Below are positions 36,014 to 46,900 of a stretch of DNA of 64,000 nt, in pieces. Origin of the DNA: Solea solea (Eukaryota; Chordata; Actinopteri; Pleuronectiformes; Soleidae); NCBI RefSeq assembly GCF_958295425.1, contig NC_081149.1, forward strand, positions 4,757,701-4,821,700. Direction: 5' to 3'. Numbering within the stretch: position 1 is the stretch's first letter; the number at the start of each line of letters is the position of its first letter. The notes beneath the pieces were generated by a model. It was not told where the DNA came from. It saw only the letters and a program-made list of their open reading frames with translations, and ran no database searches. Made by a program: the position numbers and the translations under genes.

Positions 36014-36966
36014 TCACGTGTTGTTTCCACTGAGGTCGGTGGGGTCAGCGTTGCAGATGACCTTCCTCTTGCGCAGAGACACCAGGTCATAGAAAGGATC
36101 CTTGGTGACGCTCGCCCTGAGAAACAATAGTGAAGATTAAGATTACCATCTTTGTAAAAACAAGTATAATTCCTTATAATAGATAGATATAGATATAAAT
36201 TCTGTATGGTTGTCATTTGATTTAAGCCAGAGATTTTAAACTCGTGACACATTTATTTTGAAATCGCCCACCCCTACTGAATATTTTTCACATAACAGAC
36301 CAGACCAGGTACTCAGTGGCCCCCAAGGTCACTTGAGTTGGTCATGCTTGAGTTAGTTTAGCATTAACCTCTTGGTGAGCATTTGCAGGTTCTACTTGCC
36401 AGGGCATCAAGCTTCAGTAGGAAGTATTCATCTTGTGTAAGTTTGTGCTTCTCTTAGCAACTTCCTGTCTACTGCTTTTTAAAAAAATGTTTACGTATAG
36501 GTCTGAATTTTCCGTGACGGGTAGGCGATCACTAGAGTATGCTCCCATTCAATGTTGGTAAGAATCTGCCCACTGACGACGTCACAAAACGTGATCAAAT
36601 TTACTTACTTATAAATAATAATAATTATTATTTATTTACTATTTACTTGTATGAGTAAACTTAAAAATAAACCATCGTATCTCTGTCAAAACTCAATGGA
36701 GTTGAACTGAATATCTGTGCGCAGAGTCAAACACTCTACCATCTTCTCTCTGTCCTCACATGTGTCCTCCCTGTGTGTCCTCCTCCCCCCTCCACAGAGG
36801 CAGCAGCTCTCACCTGATGGCGTCCATCCAGGTGTCGCGCTCGTCTGCACTGGCTGCGCTGAGTTTATAAGACCGATGTTTGCCCTGAACCACCTGACCT
36901 TTGTTCTCCGTCTTACAGGCCTTGATCTTCTGTCCTTTAGGATTAAACAACTCCAGACAATACTGT

Positions 36967-37007
<41 letters not shown>

Positions 37008-40000
37008 GAGCACATACACAGACAAATGTAGCTGCTGTGTGTGTGTGTGTGTGTGTGCGTGTGTCACTCACAGATTTGCTGCTCTCCTGCAGTTTCCTGA
37101 CACTCAGATTCTCCAGAGGAATTATTCCGATCGGATCTTTGTCCTGAAAGAGGGTTTTTAATCATTCATTCATTCATTCATTTAGATGGATGGATGGATG
37201 AATGAATGCTTGTTAATTGGTGGGTATGTAGATGAATGAACACATGAATAAATGGTGTATAATTTATTGGTTGGTGGATGAATTAATTGATGGATGATTG
37301 ATGCTTAGTTAGTGAATGGTTGATTGGTTGGTGGATGAATCAATGCTTGCTAGTGGATGATTTATTGATTGATTGATTGATTGATTAATTGATTGATTGA
37401 TTGAATGGATGAATGTTTGTTAGTGGATGATTGATTGGTTTGTAGGTGGGTGGATGGATGAATAGATGGTTAGTGGATGGTTGATTGGTTGGCAGATGAA
37501 TAAATGCTTGTTAGTGAATGAATAAATGAATGCTTGTTAGTAAATGGATGCTTGGTTAATGAATGAATGAATGTCTGTGGATTAATGAATGCTTGTTAGT
37601 AGATGATTGATTGGTTGGTTGGTGGGTGGGTGGATGGATGGATGATGAATGGATGCTTGGTTAGTGAATGAATGAATGAAGGTTTGGTTTGTGAATGTTG
37701 ATTGGTTGGTGGATGAATGAATGCTTGGTGAATGCTAATTAATTAATTGATTGATTGACCAGTGCTGAGAACTCACTGTGGTGTATTTAAAGTAGTACAG
37801 GCAGCTGTCTGTCAAAATAAACCACCTCCTCTTCCAGGTTTTCACTCGTCCACCTTCATCAGAGACAAACATCAGTGTTAAACTTTAAAGTTTTTCGCCT
37901 CCTTGTGTTTTTCTGTGCGATACCATAAATAAAATAACCCTCTCACCCATCTTCAGCAGCCAGCCTTCTCTGTCTGGATTAAAAAAGGTCAGCGTGAGGT
38001 CGTGGCCGTCGTCCTCTGGGATTTTAAAGGGCTCGCTGCGGATGCTGGCGTAGAGTTTCTGTGGGAAAGAAAAGAGTGAGGAGGTCACAGAGCTGCACGA
38101 CCTTTGTTTTAGGTGTTTGGAGTAAAAAAGACTGACCGCGAGCAGCTCGGTGGACAGGTCGTCCCCGTTGTTGATGCCTCTGTTCATGGAGACAAAGCGC
38201 TGCAGACTGGGTTTGTCCTTCACGTTGGGGTTGTGGAGACTCGTGTTGAGCATGATGATGGCGAAGGACAGGATGTAGCACGTGTCTGTGTCACGAGAGA
38301 AGAACCACAGAGTTTCCTCAGCTCAAACCAAAACACACTCCATGATTTGTTTCCTGTCACTTCTGACTCCACTAGGTTTAGTGTCAGTCATGTTGTTTTC
38401 CATGACTTCATAGCATCGGCAAACCGGCTCGCTGCCCCCTCACTGAGAGGATCGCAGAGGCATTTACAGAACTCGAGACTGTTCACTGTCCTCGCTCCCA
38501 AATGGTGGAACGAGCTCCCCATCGACATCCGGACAGCGGAAAGCCTCCACATCTTCCGCCGCCGACTAAAAACACATTTCTTCCGACTCTACCTCGACTA
38601 AGACGATAACGACGACGACAAAAAAAAAAAAAAATAAATAAAAATAAAAATATATATATATCGCACTTATGACTAGCACTTCATAATTTGATTTACTTGA
38701 AGCTCTTACTTACTTCTAGCTCTTATTTGTACCCAAATGTTTAAATGCACTTATTGTAAGTCGCTTTGGATAAAAGCGTCTGCTAAATGACATGTAATAA
38801 TGTAATAGCTCCTCCTCAAAGTGGGCGGAGTCATCACAGCACGGCTGCGTGAAACTGCAGTGATGTGGTTTTATACACGACACAAATGACTTAAAAATCT
38901 ACTTATGACTCCTAAAACGTCAATATTTCACAGAGGAGTCTGGTGTATTAAGCCGGCGATCGTGAGACCAATTCCGAACACGTTCAGTGGTACTTCAGTT
39001 CAGTGACGGATGGAGTCTGAAGTACTGAACCTTTCTATCATTTTAATGATTCAGTTTCACACAGAAAAACTGTGTCACTAGTCACTAGTTTGTGTTTGTG
39101 TGGAGTCGTGATGACACTCTCTGACCAATCAGTGACCGTCAGTCTGTTGATGTCACATTTTATTATCAGCTCCTTTGGAATGCTGTCAGAGCAGGTAGTA
39201 GAAAGTTAGACGTGTATCATGAAGTGATTTGTTGTTACCTGTGGACTGAAAGACTCCGGGGTTACAGTCACAGTAACGAGTTGCAAACGCTTCCATCATC
39301 CTGTCGATCTTCTGAGCTTCTCCTGGCAGACGAAAGCTCCACAGAAACTGTCTGAAAGAAAGAAACGAGCGAGGAACAGAAGACAGAAGACAGAAGACAA
39401 AAGAAGGATTTCAATGTTTCATACAGACTCTCACACTGTGTGTGTGTGTGTGGGGGTCTGTGTGTGTGTGTGTGTGTGTGACACGAACCTCAGCGCCTGC
39501 ACCAGATTCAGGTCAGAGAATTCATGTAAACTCACAAAGGCTTTCAGTGTCTCCAGATGCATGTCCTCCCTGTGAGAGCGTCATGAGTCCACAGTCATTT
39601 GAAAATAAAAACCTCACATTTTCTCCTGTCTATCCTGCCTATCCATTCTATATATACATATATATATATACATACATATGTGTATATATATACACACGCG
39701 TATAAATCAGACATATAAATCAGAATTCTCAGTTTCGAGTTAGTCATAATTCTGAACTATACATTAAAACCAACACTTTTACTTTGAAAAGCTTATGAAA
39801 CATCATCCTAAATATGTTTAATCATGATGGATATCATTTTAATTTCTACTGTGACTAAACAGCTGATGTGTGACGTCTGTACCTGTCTCCGAGGAAGTTT
39901 CCGATCGCGGTCTTGTTAAGCCCCTCCTCTTTGTACAGAAACTCGGCCACAGACTCTGCTCGCCACTCCAGCAGGTTGTTTGTGACCAGGTAAATAAAAC

Positions 40001-43000
40001 CCTGCAGGAGAGGACGATGTGAATCTGTTTAATTATAATTCTAAAATCTACTTATTAGACAGACTTTTCCAACAGGAAACGGAAGTTTGTAAACCACTCA
40101 CTCTCCCACACCAAAGTCCATAGAAGAAATCAGGGATTTTAGCTCACGGGGACACAGGAGCTGCTGGTCTACTGCTGCCTCGTGTGGCCATTTTGTGTCA
40201 CAGAGGTAAATGAGAACGAAAGACTTTGAACTCAGTGATAGAGGCAGCAGTGGATCAACAACTCCTGTGTGCTGCGATATAAAATTGACTTTGGTGCAGG
40301 AGTTCAGGCACTTTTTCTTTTTCTTGCTCTGGAAGGTTTGAAAAGATGGAGGTCGCTGTGGTGAAGTGGTGCTTCTGCACCACTTCAGGGAACAGGATGT
40401 GGTATTTCTCGTTTGACATCTGTGCCTTCGTGCAGCGCTCGCACTGTTGCACCTCTCCCACACACACACATTTGCTTTTATCTCGCTGTTGACCTTCACA
40501 TCAAGAGGAGCTGAAGTAAGTGAAAGTATAACGCCATGTATGTGCTAAAGCTCCACACACAGACCAGTAATCATGCACTGTTCTGTGAAAGCCTCTATCT
40601 GAACAACAACCAAACAAACAAACAAACAAACACAACAACAACAACAACAATAAAGTCCTTCAGAGCGGGAAATCATGTGCATAATCACATAAAACACTCA
40701 CTGTTTTTGGGTCCATGTTGAATTTCTTCTTCCCACGTAAGAATCTTCGGTTCCTAACAACATTTTTACTGCAATAAAAGGCAGAAAAATGTCAAAAATG
40801 TGCATGTATTTTAAAATAATCTGTTAATTATTTTGCCGAAATGGCAAATCCACATGATGAAAATTAAATATTTTAATAATTAACCAACTTCTACAACAAG
40901 TGACAAACTTTTTACGTCAATAACAGATGAAAAACGTCAAAAATATGCATGCATTTTCAAATAATCTGTTAATAATTGAATAAGTTTGTGTCCTATTGTA
41001 AACTGCAAACACTCCCACACCAAACCCCATGGAGAAAATCAGCGATTTTTACATCACAGCAAACAGGAGTTGTTGATCCACTGTTGCCTCCATTAGTTAA
41101 TTCAAATGTGTTATTTTGTCACTTCGGCATTTAAAAACAATCGTTCAGATTTTCCTCAGTGACACAAAGTGACCACACGAGGCAGCAGTGGACCAGTAGG
41201 TCCTGTGTCCCCGCTAGCTAAAATAACTGATTTTCTCTATGGACTTTGGTGTGGGAGAGTGAGTGGTGAACAAACATCATTTTCAAGTCGCTATAGTTTG
41301 TCTACCTGCAAAATAAAGAGACAAACATTATCTTATGATATTGTAGGATTAAGTTTCATTAGGTGAGGTTTTTGTTTCGTGGCTAAAATCAGTTTTCTTC
41401 AGGCATTCATGTGAGTATTTGCTGATGTCTTATTCAGGAACATTTTGAACTCCAGTTGCTGCAATTGCATGACTTCAGCATTTCTTGTGTTGTGGGAGTC
41501 TGCGCTGCATCTCCTTGTTGCTTCATTATGAGGAAGCGGCCGCATGAGTCATTGCGCTCATACTTACTTCTGCTCCTCGACTTCACGTCTGTGGATCTGT
41601 GTCTCGACAGGTTTGATCTGCGGCCTCAGATTCTGTGAAAAATGAGAGTTAGTGAAGTTAGTCTGAGGCTGTGACGCATGCTGTGATACAGTACATCACA
41701 GAGTTTGCTTGTCTCCCCCCCTCCCACACACACAACTGTGATGAAATGACAAAACCTATAGATTCTATTTTTGGTTTTGCTGTAGAAATTCAGCAGCAGG
41801 AAGGAGAATAATGAGGAGGGTTTTTTTCACCACCTGAATGTCATCCAGCAGCTCAGACTTGTGAATCTTAATGGTTTCACCCGGCCTGCTCTCTGCTGCT
41901 GGGATACTGGTATGAGCTGTGGAGGCAGAAGAGAAACCGTGAGAGCTGGGACAACAACGATGCATCACAAGCAGCAAAGAGTTCAGCCTCAGTGGACAAC
42001 TTGATGGAGAAGAGGTCAATGAGTGAGACGAGAGCGGAAGGATCTGAAAATAGTTGCTTCCTTTTTTCAATGATGAACGAGGCTAAATTTAAAAATAAAT
42101 AATTCCGTTTTTTTTACTGACATTTCCCAGATGACAAATACTCACTGAATAAAGTCCACACCTGCTTACGCGTACGATATTTTAAGGACACTGGAGTTTG
42201 TCAACTGCATACACTCACCCACACCAAACCCCATAGAGAAAATCAGCAATTTAACATCACAGCACACAGGAGTTGTTGATTCACTGCTGCCTCCATCAGC
42301 AGGTTCAAGTTGTTATTTTGTCACTTAGGTGTTTGAAATTCTTTGTTAGTGACCACACGGGGCAGCAGTAGACCCTCAGCGTCTCTGTTTACATGGGCTA
42401 AAATCGCTGATTTTCTCTATGGACTTTGGTGTGGGAGAGTGAGTGGTTTACAAACTTGTTACAACGTTTGCTGTTGGAAAAGTATGTCTAACAGTGAGAT
42501 AAAGACGTGAACATGTTCTTAATATATCGTTAGATTTAAACTGGTGTCCATTGCAAGTGCAGTCTTTTGTTAAGTGACTGAAATCTGTTTTGTTTTTTAG
42601 TGAGAACTAAAAACACCCCACAAACTATCCCTTTATGTACATTAAATGGCAGCTGATCTCAATTCAAGTTTTTTTTTCCATGACAAAGGATAACAGCTGC
42701 AACACTAGAATAATAAACATTTTAATGGTACTATGAATCACATTGTCCAGGTACATTACTCTGACTAGGCGTATACATGCAGGAATAATCAGACTATGAA
42801 AAAAAAAAGTTTTGTTCTGCACTTTTAACATGTTTTAGTTTAGTTTTATATATTTGAACATGACAAAAAATAACAAAGCAAAACATATAATCTGCTGAAC
42901 AAGAGCAAATAATCTTTAAATAAACAAAATTATAACCACTCCATGTTAGAAAGAAACAAAAAGTGAACAAGTGAGTTGTCAACTTCAAATGATAATCAAA

Positions 43001-43193
43001 AGAAACAGCATTTTAATCTAATTATTCACAAAATCATCTCACAACAATCTTTATTTTTTAACAATAATAACAATAGTCCTACTACTACTACTACTACAAG
43101 TAATAATAATAATATTAATGATAATGATGATGATGATGATAAAAAGAGTGTACCTCTCCCCCACAGAAAGCTGTCTTTCCTGCGTATGGCCAT
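36014..43193 (-). CDS. cyth4: Cytohesin (closest to cytohesin-4): coiled coil, Sec7 ARF-GEF domain, PH domain; 409 residues
   Basis: Thirteen minus-strand exons: 43193-43154, 41916-41834, 41632-41568, 40768-40702, 40001-39883, 39569-39489, 39351-39239, 38285-38137, 38058-37947, 37853-37777, 37143-37072, 36962-36814 and 36116-36014; 1,230 nt with stop, all phases close. The start has a strong context (ACAAACATGG) with an in-frame TGA 12 bp upstream. Residues about 30-75 are a predicted coiled coil, about 79-255 Sec7, about 269-380 PH, then a basic tail (LRKRKV). Family role: PIP3-recruited exchange factor for ARF GTPases; CYTH4 is leukocyte-enriched. The GKH and PFYDLVS text favours CYTH4. Oddities: Sec7 motif [11 protein letters not shown] has Asp124 where cytohesins have the catalytic Glu; PH Ile307 replaces the Arg of DKEPRG; the PH loop is the diglycine form (KMGGRV, residues 275-280). 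Confidence 0.92.
36968..37005. repeat. CA microsatellite abutting a cyth4 splice acceptor
   Basis: About 18 AC units directly upstream (minus strand: GT run) of the acceptor of the exon at 36962. A second GT run lies at 37037-37062 just inside the neighbouring intron edge. Confidence 0.9.
37160..37745. repeat. Degenerate ATGG/ATTG/AATG tetranucleotide tract
   Basis: About 600 bp of mixed gatggatgaatgaatg, ttgattgattga and ggttggtggatgaa lines in a cyth4 intron. No coding sense. Confidence 0.85.
38395..38815 (+). mobile_element. LINE 3' end fragment (C-terminal reverse-transcriptase ORF remnant plus tail)
   Basis: A plus-strand frame ending at 38601 contains [14 protein letters not shown] and [13 protein letters not shown], typical of the extreme C-terminus of L2/CR1/Rex-like LINE ORF2. 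After the stop come a short A-rich stretch and a tail gtaagtcgctttggataaaa followed by gcgtctgctaaatgacatg, a common teleost non-LTR 3' end. It is a 5'-truncated copy lying antisense within a cyth4 intron; exact 5' limit not determined. Confidence 0.8.
39640..39708. repeat. TA/CATA microsatellite
   Basis: Short imperfect TA/TACA run in a cyth4 intron. Confidence 0.8.
40055..40315. mobile_element. Foldback/MITE-like element, right side truncated
   Basis: Left end gacagacttttccaacagg and the ccactcactctcccacacc block are intact. The right end stops at gactttggtgcaggag, lacking the complementary outer arm. It lies in the cyth4 intron between the exons at 40001 and 40702. Confidence 0.75.
40990..41285. 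mobile_element. Foldback/MITE-like element copy
   Basis: Inverted ends: left cactcccacaccaaacccc, right ggactttggtgtgggagagt. The paired inner gatcca…gcctcc and aggcagcagtggacc halves are both present. cyth4 intron. Confidence 0.8.
42180..42500. mobile_element. Foldback/MITE-like element copy
   Basis: Left cactcacccacaccaaaccc and right ggactttggtgtgggagagt arms, with the same inner palindromic halves. Outer right end gctgttggaaaagtatgtct resembles the complement of the 40060 left end. First cyth4 intron. Confidence 0.8.
42731..42800. repeat. Isolated diverged copy of the 63-bp satellite monomer
   Basis: The segment shares gtatacatgcagga, atcagactatga, cacattgtccaggtac and ctgacta landmarks with the array at 43951-52074, but with several substitutions. 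It lies 1.15 kb left of the array inside the first cyth4 intron. Confidence 0.75.
43060..43145. repeat. Trinucleotide microsatellites (ACT, AAT, ATG)
   Basis: Short runs of TACTAC, AATAAT and GATGAT directly beside the donor of the first cyth4 coding exon (43154). Confidence 0.85.
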
Positions 43194-43950
43194 GTTTGTG
43201 ATGGTTCAGAGCGACTGAGCGACTCGACAGGAAACAAGCAGAGTGGCATTCAGAGAACTGTGACACACGCACACGCACACGTGACGTGTAAAATGTCGAC
43301 ATGAGTGAGGACATTTCATTCATGTCCTGACGTAACAAAAAACAAAAATCACACAAGCTTTAGAAAATGAGAAATTTACCTTTAAATGTACGTCCACATG
43401 GAGAAAGAAAATCAGCCGCATGTCTTAATGTGTGACAATATTTATGTTTCCTTAAAGCTGTGAAGGTATTTTACTCACATCGATACACATTTAGACACAG
43501 AGCGGGAGCGATAGATTCAAAGTTTGTGTGGAGAATTCATGCAGACGAACCAGCACAAATCAGCCTGACACTGAGTTTCACAGCTTCATTTCTCTCAGCT
43601 CACACTCCTCAAATTAGCCTCGTCTCTTCGGCTGTCGCTCACCACGGCTGCTTCTCATAAGGCGAGGAAATCTCGCAGCTGCCGCGCAGCTTTGATGCTC
43701 CCGTTATTGCTTCTATCATCGCCGCTCTGTTGTCATATGTCTATATATAGCAGTGCTGTCCGCTATAAGACAGACGCTGCTCCTGGGACACAATGAATCA
43801 CTGGACAGGGCGAGTGGTCACAGGGTCAGAGGTCACGGAGGTCTGCTGTGTTATGAAAGGACCGTTTTGAAGACGTTTAAAGGAGCAGGAAAGATTTCAA
43901 ACGGTGGCAAAGAGACAGAAAATTCAGCATTTTGGTGTGCGATTAATCGT
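43194..43950. promoter_or_regulatory. Probable cyth4 5' flank
   Basis: This 750-bp stretch separates the cyth4 start codon from the satellite. It should contain the cyth4 5' UTR and promoter unless a further upstream untranslated exon exists. No TATA box is obvious on the minus strand. On the plus strand CTATATATAG (about 43741-43750) could direct transcription toward the array, but nothing else supports that. Confidence 0.35.
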
Positions 43951-46900
43951 ATACATGCAGGAGCAATCGGACTATCAATCACACTATCCAGGTACGCTAG
44001 TCCGACTGAGTGTATACATGCAGGAGCAATCGGACTATCAATCACACTATCCAGGTACGCTGGGCCGACTGAGTGTATACATGCAGGAGCAATCGGACTA
44101 TCAATCACACTATCCCGGTACGCTGGTCCGACTGAGTGTATACATGCAGCAGTATTCGGACTATCAATCACACTATCCAGGTACGCTGGTCCGACTGAGT
44201 GTATACATGCAGGAGCAATCGGACTATCACTCACACTATCCCTGTACGCTGGTCCGACTGAGTGTATACATGCAGGAGCAATCGGACTATCAATCACACT
44301 ATCCAGGTACGCTGGTCCGACTGAGTGTATACATGCAGGAGCAATCGGACTATCAATCACACTATCCAGGTACGCTGGTCCGACTGAGTGTATACATGCA
44401 GGAGCAATCGGACTATCAATCACACTATCTCTGTACGCTGGTCCGACTGAGTGTATACATGCAGGAGCAATCGGACTATCAATCTCACTATCCAGGTACG
44501 CTGGTCCGACTGAGTGTATACATGCAGGAGCAATCGGACTATCAATCACACTATCCCGGTACGCTGGTCCGACTGAGTGTATAGATGCAGGAGCAATCGG
44601 ACTATCAATCACACTCTCCCGGTACGCTGGTCCGACTGAGTGTATACATGCAGGAGCAATCGGACTATCAATCACACTCTCCCGGTACGCTGGTCCGACT
44701 GAGTGTATACATGCAGGAGCAATCGGACTATCAATCACACTATCCAGGTACGCTGGTCCGACTGAGTGTATACATGCAGGAGCAATCGGACTATCAATCA
44801 AACTATCCCTGTACGCTGGTCCGACTGAGTGTATACATGCAGGAGCAATCGGACTATCAATCACACTATCCAGGTACGCTAGTCCGACTGAGTGTATACA
44901 TGCAGGAGCAATCGGACTATCAATCACACTCTCCAGGTACGCTAGTCCGACTGAGTGTATACATGCAGGAGCAATCGGACTATCAATCACACTCTCCAGG
45001 TACGCTAGTCCGACTGAGTGTATACATGCAGGAGCAATCGGACTATCAATCACACTATCCAGGTACGCTAGTCCGACTGAGTGTATACATGCAGGAGCAA
45101 TCGGACTATCAATCACACTATCTCTGTACGCTGGTCCGACTGAGTGTATACATGCAGGAGCAATCGGACTATCAATCTCACTATCCAGGTACGCTGGTCC
45201 GACTGAGTGTATACATGCAGGAGCAATCGGACTATCAATCACACTATCCCGGTACGCTGGTCCGACTGAGTGTATAGATGCAGGAGCAATCGGACTATCA
45301 ATCACACTCTCCAGGTACGCTGGTCCGACTGAGTGTATACATGCAGGAGCAATCGGACTATCAATCACACTCTCCCGGTACGCTGGTCCGACTGAGTGTA
45401 TACATGCAGGAGCAATCGGACTATCAATCACACTATCCAGGTACGCTGGTCCGACTGAGTGTATACATGCAGGAGCAATCGGACTATCAATCACACTATC
45501 CAGGTACGCTGGTCCGACTGAGTGTATACATGCAGGAGCAATCGGACTATCAATCAAACTATCCCTGTACGCTGGTCCGACTGAGTGTATACATGCAGGA
45601 GCAATCGGACTATCAATCACACTATCCAGGTACGCTAGTCCGACTGAGTGTATACATGCAGGAGCAATCGGACTATCAATCACACTCTCCAGGTACGCTA
45701 GTCCGACTGAGTGTATACATGCAGGAGCAATCGGACTATCAATCACACTCTCCAGGTACGCTGGTCCGACTGAGTGTATACATGCAGGAGCAATCGGACT
45801 ATCAATCACACTATCCAGGTACGCTAGTCCGACTGAGTGTATACATGCAGGAGCAATCGGACTATCAATCACACTATCTCTGTACGCTGGTCCGACTGAG
45901 TGTATACATGCAGGAGCAATCGGACAATCAATCACCCTATCCAGGTACGCTAGTCCGACTGAGTGTATACATGCAGCAGTAATCGGACTATCAATCACAC
46001 TATCCAGGTACGCTAGTCCGACTGAGTGTATACATGCAGGAGCAATCGGACTATCAATCACACTATCCAGGTACGCTAGTCCGACTGAGTGTATACATGC
46101 AGGAGCAATCGGACTATCAATCACACTATCCCTGTACGCTGGTCCGACTGAGTGTATACATGCAGGAGCAATCGGACTATCAATCACACTATCCAGGTAC
46201 GCTGGTCCGACTGAGTGTATACATGCAGGAGCAATCGGACTATCAATCACACTATCCAGGTACGCTGGTCCGACTGAGTGTATACATGCAGGAGCAATCG
46301 GACTATCAATCACACTATCCAGGTACGCTAGTCCGACTGAGTGTATACATGCAGGAGCAATCGGACTATCAATCACACTCTCCAGGTACGCTGGTCCGAC
46401 TGAGTGTATACATGCAGGAGCAATCGGACTATCAATCACACTCTCCAGGTACGCTGGTCCGACTGAGTGTATACATGCAGGAGCAATCGGACTATCAATC
46501 ACACTATCCAGGTACGCTGGTCCGACTGAGTGTATACATGCAGGAGCAATCGGACTATCAATCACACTATCTCTGTACGCTGGTCCGACTGAGTGTATAC
46601 ATGCAGGAGCAATCGGACTATCAATCACACTATCCCTGTACGCTGGTCCGACTGAGTGTATACATGCAGGAGCAATCGGACTATCAATCTCACTATCCAG
46701 GTACGCTGGTCCGACTGAGTGTATACATGCAGGAGCAATCGGACTATCAATCACACTATCCCGGTACGCTGGTCCGACTGAGTGTATAGATGCAGGAGCA
46801 ATCGGACTATCAATCACACTATCCAGGTACGCTGGTCCGACTGAGTGTATACATGCAGGAGCAATCGGACTATCAATCACACTCTCCCGGTACGCTGGTC

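Noticed and set aside
38113..38601. 162-codon plus-strand ORF in cyth4 as a separate gene
   Set aside because: Its first part is antisense to a cyth4 Sec7 exon, and its last part is a LINE ORF2 C-terminal remnant.
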